DNA from: Azotobacter vinelandii CA | GTDB lineage: Bacteria; Pseudomonadota; Gammaproteobacteria; Pseudomonadales; Pseudomonadaceae | Assembly (NCBI RefSeq): GCF_000380335.1 | Contig: NC_021149.1 | Span: 1,612,001 to 1,676,000, forward strand | DNA: 64,000 nucleotides | Direction of reading: 5' to 3' | Notes under the pieces: model-generated | Told to the model about the DNA's origin: nothing | Database searches by the model: none | The model's input: only the letters and a program-made list of their open reading frames with translations | Program-made: the position numbers and the translations under genes | Shown here: positions 41,953 to 50,137 of the stretch, one piece after another | How the letters are laid out: each line of letters begins with the position of its first letter | How positions within the stretch are numbered: position 1 is the first letter of the stretch

Positions 41953-42885
41953 ATGAGTGACCATCAGGATGTACGCTTGGCATTGGGCGACAGCGCCGCA
42001 CGCCAGTTGGCGAACGCGACCAAGACCGTCCCGCAGCTTTCCACCATCAGCCCGCGCTGGCTGGTGCACCTGCTGCAGTGGACGCCGGTGGAGGCGGGCA
42101 TCTTCCGTCTGAACAAGGTGAAGAACCCGCTGAACGTGCAGGTCGCCTGTTCGCAGCGCGACGAGGCGGTGCTGCCGCAGACCTTCGTCGACTACGAGGA
42201 GCAGCCGCGCGAGTACTTCCTCAACGCGGTGACCACCATCCTCGACGTGCACACCCGCGTCTCCGACCTCTACAGCAGCCCGCACGACCAGATCCGCGAG
42301 CAGTTGCGCCTGACCATCGAGACGATCAAGGAGCGCCAGGAAAACGAGCTGATCAACAACCCCGAATACGGCCTGCTGGCCAGCGTCGATCCGAGCCAGC
42401 GCATCTCCACCCTGGGCGGCGCGCCGACCCCGGACGACCTCGACGAGCTGATCGCCAGGGTCTGGAAGGAGCCGGCCTTCTTCCTCGCCCATCCGCTGGC
42501 CATCGCCGCCTTCGGCCGCGAGTGCACCCGCCGCGGCGTGCCGCCGCCCACCGTCAGCCTGTTCGGCGCGCAGTTCCTCACCTGGCGCGGCCTGCCGCTG
42601 GTGCCGTCGGACAAGATCCCGTTCGACGACAACGGCAAGACCAAGATCCTCCTGCTGCGCGTCGGCGACAAGCGCCAGGGCGTGGTCGGCCTGTACCAGC
42701 CCGGCGTGGCCGGCGAGCAGAGCCCGGGGCTGTCGGTGCGCTTCATGGGCATCAATCGCAACGCCATCGCCTCCTACCTGATCTCGCTGTACTGCTCGCT
42801 GGCGGTGCTGACCGAAGATGCCCTGGCCGTGCTCGATGACGTGGAGGTCGACAAGTACCATGACTACTCGGACACCTACAAGTAA
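41953..42885 (+). CDS. Family 2A encapsulin shell protein (SrpI-like)
   Basis: A 310-residue HK97-fold shell protein of the kind that self-assembles into a closed nanocompartment in the cytosol. Marks seen: the long N-terminal arm up to LARLVHLLQW-like segment WLVHLLQWTPVEAGIFRLNKV, FVDYEEQPREYFLNAVTTILDVHTRVSDLYS, then LINNPEYGLL, AFGRECTRRGVPPPTV, FGAQFLTWRGLPLVPSDK and the C-terminal GINRNAIASYLISLYCSLAV. No cyclic-nucleotide-binding insertion is present, which separates 2A from 2B. GGAG precedes the ATG by 6 bases. The cysteine desulfurase gene starts inside its last 26 bases, so shell and cargo are translationally coupled, as in SrpI-type sulfur compartments. Confidence 0.92.
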   Translation: MSDHQDVRLALGDSAARQLANATKTVPQLSTISPRWLVHLLQWTPVEAGIFRLNKVKNPLNVQVACSQRDEAVLPQTFVDYEEQPREYFLNAVTTILDVHTRVSDLYSSPHDQIREQLRLTIETIKERQENELINNPEYGLLASVDPSQRISTLGGAPTPDDLDELIARVWKEPAFFLAHPLAIAAFGRECTRRGVPPPTVSLFGAQFLTWRGLPLVPSDKIPFDDNGKTKILLLRVGDKRQGVVGLYQPGVAGEQSPGLSVRFMGINRNAIASYLISLYCSLAVLTEDALAVLDDVEVDKYHDYSDTYK

Positions 42886-44746
42886 TCCGCCGCAGCCGGC
42901 GGACGCCCGGGGGCCGGCCGGTCTGCCGGACGTGGCGGATCTGGCGCGGCTGGCCAACGCCTTCTTCGCCAGCCTGCCGGGTAGCGCTCCGTCGGACGGC
43001 GTTCCGTCGGGCGGCGCGCCCTTCGGCAAGGGTCTGTCGGACAGCGCCCTGCCGGGCGGCGTTTCGGCGCTGGCCGGCGTGTCGCCCGTCGAGCCGTTTC
43101 CGAGTGGGGCCGCCGCCTCGCTCGGGGCGGCCGAACGGCACGCCGGGGAGACGCTTCCGGCGGGCATCGCCGACGGCCTGGAGCTCGGCTCGCCCGAGGC
43201 CTACGCCGCAGCGTTGCCGACGCTGTTCCCGGCTGCCGGCGGCCTCGCGCCGTTGGCCGGGGGCGCGCCGTCCACGCCGTACTACTTCCTCGGCGAGGGC
43301 AGCGCCTACAGCGGCGAGCCGGAGCGTTTCGCGGACCTTCCCGTCGAGCCGGACAGCCGCGCGGTGCCGGGCGGGGACGCGCTGGGCGAGGTCCTCCGCT
43401 CGATCCTCGCCGAGCCGTCCGCGCCGGCGGCGCCGGCGGGTCCGGGGGCCGGACAGTTCTATTTCCTCGAACGGAGCGGTCCGGGCCTGGAGCAGGCGCC
43501 CGATCCCGTCGTCCAGCCGCAGGTCCGCAGCGGTTTCGACGTGCAGGCGGTGCGCCGGGACTTCCCGATTCTCGCCGAACGGGTCAACGGCAAGCCGCTG
43601 GTGTGGTTCGACAACGCCGCCACCACGCAGAAGCCCAAGGCGGTGATCGATCGCCTGGCGTACTTCTACGAGCACGAGAACTCCAACATCCACCGCGCCG
43701 CCCACGAACTGGCGGCGCGGGCGACGGACGCCTACGAGGGCGCGCGCAGCAAGGCGGCGCGCTTTCTCGGCGCGAAGTCGACGGACGAGATCGTCTTCGT
43801 GCGCGGGGCGACCGAGGGCATCAACCTGCTGGCCAACACCTTCGGCCGCCGGTTCATCGGCGAGGGGGACGAGATCATCGTCTCCCACCTGGAGCACCAC
43901 GCCAACATCGTGCCCTGGCAGTTGCTGGCCAACGCGGTGGGCGCCAGGCTCAAGGTGATCCCGGTGGACGACTCCGGGCAGATCATCCTGGAGGAGTACG
44001 CCAGGCTGCTCGGTCCGCGCACCCGGCTGGTGAGCATCACCCAGGTGTCCAACGCCCTCGGCACGGTCACCCCGGTGGCGGAAGTGATCGCCCTGGCGCA
44101 TGCCGCCGGCGCGCGGGTACTGGTGGACGGCGCGCAGTCGGTGTCGCACCTGAAGGTCGACGTGCGGGCGCTGGACGCGGATTTCTTCGTGTTCTCCGGG
44201 CACAAGGTCTTCGGGCCGACCGGCATCGGTGTAGTCTACGGCAAGCAGGAACTGCTCGACGAGCTGCCGCCCTGGCAGGGCGGCGGCAACATGATCGCCG
44301 ATGTGACCTTCGAGAAGACCCAGTACCAGGGTGCGCCGGCGCGCTTCGAAGCCGGCACCGGCAACATCGCCGATGCGGTGGGGCTCGGTGCGGCGCTGGA
44401 CTATGTCGAGCGCATCGGCCTGGAAGCCATCGCCCGCTACGAGCACGAACTGCTGGAGTACGCCACCCGGGGCCTCGCGACGATTCCTGGCTTGCGTCTG
44501 ATCGGTACCGCGGCGAACAAGGCCAGCGTGCTGTCCTTCGTGCTGCAGGGCTACCGCACCGAGGAGATCGGCGCCGCCCTCAATCGCGAGGGTGTCGCCG
44601 TGCGTTCCGGCCACCACTGCGCGCAGCCGATCCTGCGCCGTTTCGGGGTGGAAACCACGGTGCGGCCGTCGCTGGCGTTCTACAACACCTTCGACGAGAT
44701 CGACCTGCTGGTGAGCACCGTGCACCGTCTGGCGACCCGGCGCTGA
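42860..44746 (+). CDS. Cysteine desulfurase with N-terminal encapsulin cargo-loading domain
   Basis: 628 residues. Residues 1 to about 225 are low-complexity (Ala, Gly, Ser, Pro) with short conserved patches: VADLARLANAFFASLPG, YAAALPTLFPAAGG, STPYYFLGEGSAYSG and AGQFYFLERSGPG. This is the cargo-loading extension of desulfurases packaged in Family 2A encapsulins. From about 226 (VRRDFPILAERVNGKPLVWFDNAATTQKP) follows a SufS-type group II desulfurase: PLP lysine in VFSGHKVFGPTG, catalytic Cys in VRSGHHCAQPILRRFG. It takes sulfur from cysteine as persulfide, giving alanine. The ATG at 42860 overlaps the encapsulin gene; starts farther upstream would read through the shell gene. Confidence 0.93.
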   Translation: MTTRTPTSNPPQPADARGPAGLPDVADLARLANAFFASLPGSAPSDGVPSGGAPFGKGLSDSALPGGVSALAGVSPVEPFPSGAAASLGAAERHAGETLPAGIADGLELGSPEAYAAALPTLFPAAGGLAPLAGGAPSTPYYFLGEGSAYSGEPERFADLPVEPDSRAVPGGDALGEVLRSILAEPSAPAAPAGPGAGQFYFLERSGPGLEQAPDPVVQPQVRSGFDVQAVRRDFPILAERVNGKPLVWFDNAATTQKPKAVIDRLAYFYEHENSNIHRAAHELAARATDAYEGARSKAARFLGAKSTDEIVFVRGATEGINLLANTFGRRFIGEGDEIIVSHLEHHANIVPWQLLANAVGARLKVIPVDDSGQIILEEYARLLGPRTRLVSITQVSNALGTVTPVAEVIALAHAAGARVLVDGAQSVSHLKVDVRALDADFFVFSGHKVFGPTGIGVVYGKQELLDELPPWQGGGNMIADVTFEKTQYQGAPARFEAGTGNIADAVGLGAALDYVERIGLEAIARYEHELLEYATRGLATIPGLRLIGTAANKASVLSFVLQGYRTEEIGAALNREGVAVRSGHHCAQPILRRFGVETTVRPSLAFYNTFDEIDLLVSTVHRLATRR

Positions 44747-44756
44747 CGTTCATCTC

Positions 44757-44785
44757 CCCCGGCTGTCCGGCCGGGGAGCTTTTTC
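44757..44785 (+). terminator. Rho-independent terminator of the encapsulin operon
   Basis: Stem CCCCGGC/GCCGGGG (44757-44776) followed by AGCTTTTT, 10 bases after the desulfurase stop. It closes a two-gene transcription unit. From 44786 to 45025 nothing recognisable is present. Confidence 0.85.
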
Positions 44786-45025
44786 CTCTCACTGCGCGCC
44801 ATGAGCCGGAAAGGAGGGCGAAGCGGTTGTATGGCGACGGCCTGGCAGGTCAGGCTTGACGTGGCATTCACGGTAGCCCGCCCAATCGCCAGACAGGCCG
44901 TGATCACGATAGCGCGCATCCGACGGTTGGCGATCTTCGCGTGAATGGTCCTGCGGCTCCGGCTGTCCTCGTCGAAGCAGCCCGAGCGGAACCGGTGGCG
45001 GCTCAGGCCACGGTCCGGGACCTTC

Positions 45026-45350
45026 TCATGGCCTCAAGTCACTGGTAGTTTGGCTATTCCAGGTCATCTCGTAATGCGCGGTCTGAACGATCGACGTAAC
45101 GAGTCTCGGCGTCATCAGAGCCCAGCAGACATTGCCTGGAGAACGGACAGAGTTGTAACGCAAGCCTGGGCATCCATCCCACTTCGTTTTGCGACCCAAT
45201 TTATGGGAAGGCGTGTAGCCGTCAGGGGCGTATACAGGGTCTGTCAGCGGCACCACCGTGGCGTCCCTTACTCCGGCATCGCTAAAGCTGCAGCTCGGAC
45301 TGTTGAAGACAAAACGATCATAGTTGAGCCCCTGAACATTCATGCGCGGG
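45026..45350 (-). pseudogene. RES-domain toxin, C-terminal fragment
   Basis: Minus-strand text with the order typical of RES NAD-degrading toxins: LNYDRFVF, TDPVYAPDGYTPSHKLG, GCPGLRYNSVRSPGNVCWAL, and a final AHYEMTWNSQT. The N-terminal half with the first catalytic Arg/Tyr is replaced by IS5 sequence at about 45350. No Xre-type antitoxin gene is visible on its 5' side. Non-functional. Confidence 0.65.
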
Positions 45351-45600
45351 TTGTCGAACTGCCGCCGCGGGCAAAGATAAGTAAGCGTGTGGTCATTCCC
45401 TCCAATCCGACGCGCAAGGTGTTGCGCGTTTATGAGCGCGACCTGTATAGGGCTCGGCATCCGATCGAAAGCCTCTTTGCCCGCTTGAAGAAATACCGAG
45501 CTATCGCACGCGTTATGGCAAGACCGCGCACGGCTTCCCGGGCGCGATCTACGGGGTTGCTTCAGTCATCCTGCTCAATTGATGAAGGTCCTAATGCTTT
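45350..45600 (+). mobile_element. IS5-family transposase C-terminal fragment
   Basis: The plus frame reads VVIPSNPTRKVLRVYERDLYRARHPIESLFARLKKYRAIARV, the C-terminal ARHLIEN-FARLK-YRAIATRY block of IS427-like transposases, degraded after that. It truncates the RES gene. Confidence 0.75.
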
Positions 45601-45706
45601 GGTCTAGCTTGGGCCGGCCGGCGAAAGTTTGTATAAGCACCAGCTACGGTAAGTAATATCCCCGTATTCCTCTACCTAATAACTACAATGTCCGAGGTTT
45701 CCTCCC

Positions 45707-47203
45707 ATGTATTCCGAGCGTATCCGCTTGGCTTCCCTGCATGACAAGATCGTGAGTGCAGCCGAGGCCGCTTCCCTGATCCAGAATGGCATGACCGTCG
45801 GCATGAGCGGCTTTGCCTGCGCCGGCGACGCCAAGGCCGTGCCCTTCGCGCTGGTCGAGCGCGCCAGCCAGGAACCCTTCAGCATCAGCCTGGTCACCGG
45901 CGCCAGCATCGGCAACGGCCTCGACCGGCTGATGGCCGAGTCCGGCCTGCTGGCCCGGCGCATGCCGTTCCAGGCCGACCCGGCGCTGCGCAAGGCGATC
46001 AACGACGGCAAGGTCATGTTCATCGACCAGCACCTGTCCGAGACCGTCGAGCAGATGCGCAGCAACCAGCTCAAGCGGCCCGACGTCACCGTGGTCGAGG
46101 CGGTGGCGATCACCGAGGACGGCCACATAGTGCCGACCGCTTCGGTGGGCAACTCGGCCAACCTGGCGCTGTTCGCCGACAAGGTGATCGTCGAGATCAG
46201 CCTGCGCTACGGCGCCAATCTGGAAGGGCTGCACGACATCTACCTGCCGCCGGAGCGTCCCGAGCGCTCGCCGATTCCGCTGGTGCGCCCGGACCAGCGC
46301 ATCGGCGCCACGGCCATTCCGGTCGATCCGGCGAAGATCGCCGCCATCGTCATCAGCGAGTACAGCGACTCGCCCTCCAACGTGCTGCCGCCGGACGCGG
46401 AAACCCAGGCCATCGCCGACCACCTGATCGGCTTCTTCGTGAGCGAGGTGGAGAACGGACGCCTGCCGCGCAACCTGGGCCCGTTGCAGGTCGGCGTCGG
46501 TTCGATCGCCAACGCGGTGATGGCCGGGCTGATCAACTCCCCCTTCGAGAACCTCAGCATGTACTCGGAGGTATTGCAGGACTCCACTTTCGAGTTGTTC
46601 GACGCCGGCAAGCTGGATTTCGCCTCGGGCAGTTCGATCGTCCTCTCGGCGGCCCGCGGCGCCCAGGTGTTCGGCGACTTCGAGCGCTACAAGGACCGTC
46701 TGGTCCTGCGCCCGCAGGAGATTTCCAACCATCCGGAAGTGGCCCGCCGCCTCGGCATCATCGGCATCAATACCGCCCTGGAGTTCGACATCTACGGCAA
46801 CGTCAACTCCACTCACGTGAGCGGCACGCGGATGATGAACGGCATCGGCGGCTCCGGCGATTTCGCCCGCAACGCCCAACTGGCGATCTTCGTCACCAAG
46901 TCCATCGCCAAGGACGGGGCCATTTCCAGCGTGGTGCCGATGGTCAGCCACGTCGATCACACCGAGCACGACGTCGACATTTTGGTCACCGAGATCGGCC
47001 TGGCCGACTTGCGCGGCCTGGCGCCGCGCGAGCGGGCGCGGGCGATCATCGGCAACTGCGTGCATCCGCAGTACCGCGCGGCGCTGAAGGACTACTTCGA
47101 ACGCGCCTGCGAACGCGGCGGGCAGACCCCGCACGTGCTGGAGGAGGCGCTGTCCTGGCACATCAACCAGGAGCGGCGCGGCCACATGCTGGCCGCCGGC
47201 TGA
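45707..47203 (+). CDS. Acetyl-CoA hydrolase/CoA-transferase family enzyme, copy 2
   Basis: A 498-residue paralogue of the enzyme at 17112-18608, with the same length and motif order (TVGMSGFACAGDAKAVPFAL, HIVPTASVGNSANLALF, GVGSIANAVMAG, SEVLQDSTFELFDAG, ISNHPEVARRLGIIGINTALEFD, GIGGSGDFARNAQLAIF). It is expected to transfer CoA between succinate and acetate or propionate. The first half differs from copy 1 at many silent sites, but about 320 bases from 46697 are almost identical. The leader also matches (ATAACTACAAT, CGAGGTTTCC). It is a single-gene unit beside IS debris. Confidence 0.92.
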   Translation: MYSERIRLASLHDKIVSAAEAASLIQNGMTVGMSGFACAGDAKAVPFALVERASQEPFSISLVTGASIGNGLDRLMAESGLLARRMPFQADPALRKAINDGKVMFIDQHLSETVEQMRSNQLKRPDVTVVEAVAITEDGHIVPTASVGNSANLALFADKVIVEISLRYGANLEGLHDIYLPPERPERSPIPLVRPDQRIGATAIPVDPAKIAAIVISEYSDSPSNVLPPDAETQAIADHLIGFFVSEVENGRLPRNLGPLQVGVGSIANAVMAGLINSPFENLSMYSEVLQDSTFELFDAGKLDFASGSSIVLSAARGAQVFGDFERYKDRLVLRPQEISNHPEVARRLGIIGINTALEFDIYGNVNSTHVSGTRMMNGIGGSGDFARNAQLAIFVTKSIAKDGAISSVVPMVSHVDHTEHDVDILVTEIGLADLRGLAPRERARAIIGNCVHPQYRAALKDYFERACERGGQTPHVLEEALSWHINQERRGHMLAAG

Positions 47204-47306
47204 GGGCACGGGCCGGTCGGGGGCGGCGAGGTATGCCTGCCCTTTTCGACAGCCATATTTCCTGCCGCGCAGTCCAGGGCAAGAAGGAGCGGGGCGGTCG
47301 TTCGCT

Positions 47307-47330
47307 CCCTCTCCCGCGTGCGGGAGAGGG
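47307..47330. repeat. Perfect palindrome CCCTCTCCCGC/GCGGGAGAGGG
   Basis: An 11-bp perfect stem with a 2-base loop between the CoA-transferase and LysR genes. This kind of CCCTCTCCC palindrome is scattered in many proteobacterial genomes. No T-run follows, so its role as terminator is uncertain. Confidence 0.6.
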
Positions 47331-47450
47331 GCGGGGAGAGGGAAAAGGAGGAGGGGGAGTGCTCGCCCTGCCATAAACCTTCCCCGCCCGAGCCACCGCG
47401 CGTTCTGTGCTACCGTTCCGCCTTTCGTGGATCGACGAAGGCGAGGCGCC

Positions 47451-48353
47451 ATGGACAACCGGGCCGGCGAGATGCAGGTATTCGTCCGGGTGGTGGAAAC
47501 CGGCAGCTTTTCCGAGGCCGCCCGCCAACTGCTGACCAGCCCTTCGACCATCAGCAAGCTGGTCCTGCGCATCGAGCAGCGGCTCGGGGTGCGCCTCTTC
47601 GAGCGCTCCACGCGCCGCCTGGCGCTGACCGACGAGGGCCGCCTGTACTACGAACGCAGCCAGGCGTTGCTCGCCGAGCTGGACGACATCGAGCAGGCGC
47701 TCGCCAGGGGGGCGAACCATGCGCGCGGCACCGTGCGGGTGAATGCCTCGGTGGGCTTCGGCACCTGGGGCATCGAGCCGCTGCTGCCGGCCTTCTGGGA
47801 GGCCCATCCGGACATCTTGGTGGACCTGTCGCTGTCCGACGATCTCGTCGATCTCTATCTGGAGCGCACCGATATCGCCTTTCGCGTCGGTGCCCTGGCC
47901 GACTCGACATTGCGCGCGCGCAAGATCGGCGTCGCCTGGCGGCGCATGGTCGCCGCGCCGGCCTATCTGGAGCGGCATGGGCTGCCGGCCCGCATCGAGG
48001 ACCTAGACCGGCACAACTGCCTGGGCTTCAACTTCCGCCGCGCCAGCCCGGTCTGGCCGCTGCGCCAGGGCGGGCGCATCGTCGACCGCATGGTGCGCGG
48101 CAACCTGCTGGCCAACAACGGCGAGACGGTGCGCCGCCTGGCCATCGCCGGGGCCGGCGTCGCCCGGCTGGCCGATTTCCATGTCGACCACGACATCGCC
48201 GCCGGGCGGCTGGTCGAGGTGCTCGCCGAGAGCGGCCACGATTGCGAGGAGGTCCATGCCCTCTATCCGGGTGGGCGGCATCCGCCCCAGCGGGTACGGG
48301 TGTTCCTCGACTTCATGGTGCCGCGCCTGCAGGCGTTCATGAAACACTCTTGA
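47451..48353 (+). CDS. LysR-family transcriptional regulator
   Basis: 300 residues. HTH FVRVVETGSFSEAARQLLTSPSTISKLVLRIEQRLGVRLFERSTRRLALTDEG is standard for the CrgA-like LysR subgroup. The effector domain has TDIAFRVGALADSTLRARKIG and GETVRRLAIAGAGVARLADF. It runs convergent with an SDR gene only 28 bases away. Target unknown; the usual divergent partner is absent. Confidence 0.88.
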   Translation: MDNRAGEMQVFVRVVETGSFSEAARQLLTSPSTISKLVLRIEQRLGVRLFERSTRRLALTDEGRLYYERSQALLAELDDIEQALARGANHARGTVRVNASVGFGTWGIEPLLPAFWEAHPDILVDLSLSDDLVDLYLERTDIAFRVGALADSTLRARKIGVAWRRMVAAPAYLERHGLPARIEDLDRHNCLGFNFRRASPVWPLRQGGRIVDRMVRGNLLANNGETVRRLAIAGAGVARLADFHVDHDIAAGRLVEVLAESGHDCEEVHALYPGGRHPPQRVRVFLDFMVPRLQAFMKHS

Positions 48354-48381
48354 GCGCGGCTGGCGCTTCCGCCGGCGGGAT

Positions 48382-49170
48382 TCAGAAGGTGCCGGGATAG
48401 TTGCCGCCGTCGAGCAGCAGGTTCTGCCCGGTCATGTAGCCGGCGTGGATGCTGCAGAGAAAGGCGCAGAAGGCGCCGAACTCGTCGGCGCAGCCGAAGC
48501 GGCCGGCCGGGATGCTCTGGCGGCGCCGTTCGCCGACGGCCTCGGGCGTCTGCGCCGTGGCCCTGGCGGCGTTGTCCAGGGTCTGGCGCAGGCGCTCGGT
48601 GTCGAAGGCTCCGGGCAGCAGGTTGTTGATCGTCACGTTGCGCCCGGCCAGGCGCGGCTGGCGGGCCAGGCCGGCGACGAAGCCGGTCAGGCCGCTGCGC
48701 GCGCCGTTGGAGAGGCCGAGGATATCGATCGGCGCCTTCACCGCCGCCGAGGTGATGTTCACCACCCGGCCGAAGCCGCGTGCGGCCATGCCGTCCACCG
48801 TGTCCCGGATCAGCTCGATCGGCGTGAGCATGTTGGCCTCCACGGCCCGCAGCCAGTCTTCGCGGCTCCAGTCGCGAAAATCGCCCGGCGGCGGTCCGCC
48901 GGCGTTGTTGACCAGGATGTCGACCTGCGGGCAGGCGTCGAGGGCGGCCCGACGCACCTCGTCGCGGGCGATGTCGCCGACCACGCTGCGCACCTCGATC
49001 GCCGGATGCAGGGCGCGCAGTTCCGCCGCCGTCGCCTCCAGCGCCTCGCTGCCGCGGGCATTGACGACCAGGTTCACCCCTTCCCGTGCCAGGGCCGTCG
49101 CGCAACCCTTGCCGAGCCCCTTGCTGGCGGCGCAGACCAGCGCCCAGCGTCCGGCGATTCCCAGATCCAT
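48382..49170 (-). CDS. SDR-family oxidoreductase (3-oxoacyl-ACP reductase-like)
   Basis: 262 residues. RWALVCAASKGLGKGCATALA is the cofactor motif (Gly-rich with Ala in place of the first Gly), VDILVNNAGGPPPGDF the structural motif, and VVNITSAAVKAP carries the catalytic Ser. The expected YxxxK is replaced by LSNGARSGL, so the classical Tyr and Lys are missing, as in the SDR group annotated as 3-oxoacyl-ACP reductase-like proteins. C-terminus GQNLLLDGGNYPGTF. Substrate unknown. Confidence 0.82.
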   Translation of the reverse strand: MDLGIAGRWALVCAASKGLGKGCATALAREGVNLVVNARGSEALEATAAELRALHPAIEVRSVVGDIARDEVRRAALDACPQVDILVNNAGGPPPGDFRDWSREDWLRAVEANMLTPIELIRDTVDGMAARGFGRVVNITSAAVKAPIDILGLSNGARSGLTGFVAGLARQPRLAGRNVTINNLLPGAFDTERLRQTLDNAARATAQTPEAVGERRRQSIPAGRFGCADEFGAFCAFLCSIHAGYMTGQNLLLDGGNYPGTF

Positions 49171-49300
49171 GTCGGTTCTCCTCTATCGGCTCATGGAATG
49201 GCGGTCGGTGCGGATTACCGCCATGCAATCCGTTTTCCCGCTCCCCCGGTTCCGGGCCGCCCGCCCGGCAGGCGGCACTCGGACTTCCGGGATGGCCCGG

Positions 49301-49717
49301 CTATTGTCCCTCGACCAGCGCCTTCAGGCGCTCCAGGCCAGCATGGTAGAAGCCCTCGAAGTCCGCGGCGATGTCCAGCGCATCGACGCCCTGGCAGCGG
49401 AAGCGGCTGGACCAGACCGCTCGCGACTTGCCGGCGCCCTCGTCGTGGACCGCCACCTGGCCGACGTATTCGGACACCGGAAAGGGACTTTCGAGCAAGG
49501 CGTAACTGTATTGCCGTTCGCTCTCGCTGAACTCCAGCAGGCGCTCGACGACGATTTCGCCGTCGACCGTCTCCAGGCGGCGCAGGCGGCCACCGTCCTC
49601 GAGCCGGCTGCTGGCGATCGCTCCGACCCAGCGCGGCAGGAAATCGAATCCGCCGAGAATCGACCAGACCTCTTCGGCCGGGCGGGCGATGTTTACGGAG
49701 ACGCTTACTTCGATCAT
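49301..49717 (-). CDS. SRPBCC-family lipid/ligand-binding protein
   Basis: 138 residues with the START/Bet v1-like pattern: VSVNIARPAEEVWSILGGFDFLPRWVGAIASSRLEDGG at the N-terminus, GEIVVERLLEFSESERQYSYALLESPFPVSEYVG in the middle, and the C-terminal helix FYHAGLERLKALVEG. Such proteins (polyketide cyclase/MxaD-like) bind hydrophobic ligands; no enzymatic residue can be named. ATG 49717 was chosen because residues upstream are Arg-rich and non-family. Single gene. Confidence 0.8.
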   Translation of the reverse strand: MIEVSVSVNIARPAEEVWSILGGFDFLPRWVGAIASSRLEDGGRLRRLETVDGEIVVERLLEFSESERQYSYALLESPFPVSEYVGQVAVHDEGAGKSRAVWSSRFRCQGVDALDIAADFEGFYHAGLERLKALVEGQ

Positions 49718-49932
49718 GTTTTCGGTTCCTTGGTGGTCCGCTGGAGTCTTCCAGCTCCGGCAGTATCGTTGCGGCGCAGCGGCGAGAAAACCGGCGCGCC
49801 GTGGCGGACGGTGTTCAGACCGCGGCTGCGACAGTAATTTCCTTGGGTTCCGCCGGAGGCAGGCAGTAGAGTGTGCAGCCACCCGGCGAGCCCTGTCGCC
49901 GGGAGTTTCATTCGCCGGAACAGGACGATCCT

Positions 49933-50097
49933 ATGACCTCCCTCGAAATCATGTTGCTGGTAATCGCCGCGGGCTTCCTGCTGCTCGGAGTCGGCTTCGC
50001 CAACCGGGCGAAGGGCTGGGGGGTCGCGCTGATCGCCCTGGGCTGGGCCTGCATGCTCTCGACCGTGGCCTACAAGATGTATCTCACCTTCGGTTGA
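49933..50097 (+). CDS. 54-residue membrane protein, unknown
   Basis: Two hydrophobic spans (EIMLLVIAAGFLLLGVGFA and VALIALGWACMLSTVAYKMYL) joined by a short basic loop NRAKGWG. Weak ribosome site. Probably a small inner-membrane protein. No recognised function. Confidence 0.55.
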   Translation: MTSLEIMLLVIAAGFLLLGVGFANRAKGWGVALIALGWACMLSTVAYKMYLTFG

Positions 50098-50137
50098 GCC
50101 TGCGGTTCGCCACCTGCCGCTGCGCTGTCCCGTCCGG

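Noticed and set aside
44786-45700. Additional sulfur-metabolism genes belonging to the encapsulin operon
   Set aside because: A terminator follows the desulfurase and the next 900 bases hold only a RES fragment and IS5 debris.
49301-49882. Longer 193-residue form of the SRPBCC protein
   Set aside because: The extra 55 N-terminal residues are Arg/Pro/Ser-rich and unlike the family; the domain begins at the ATG at 49717.
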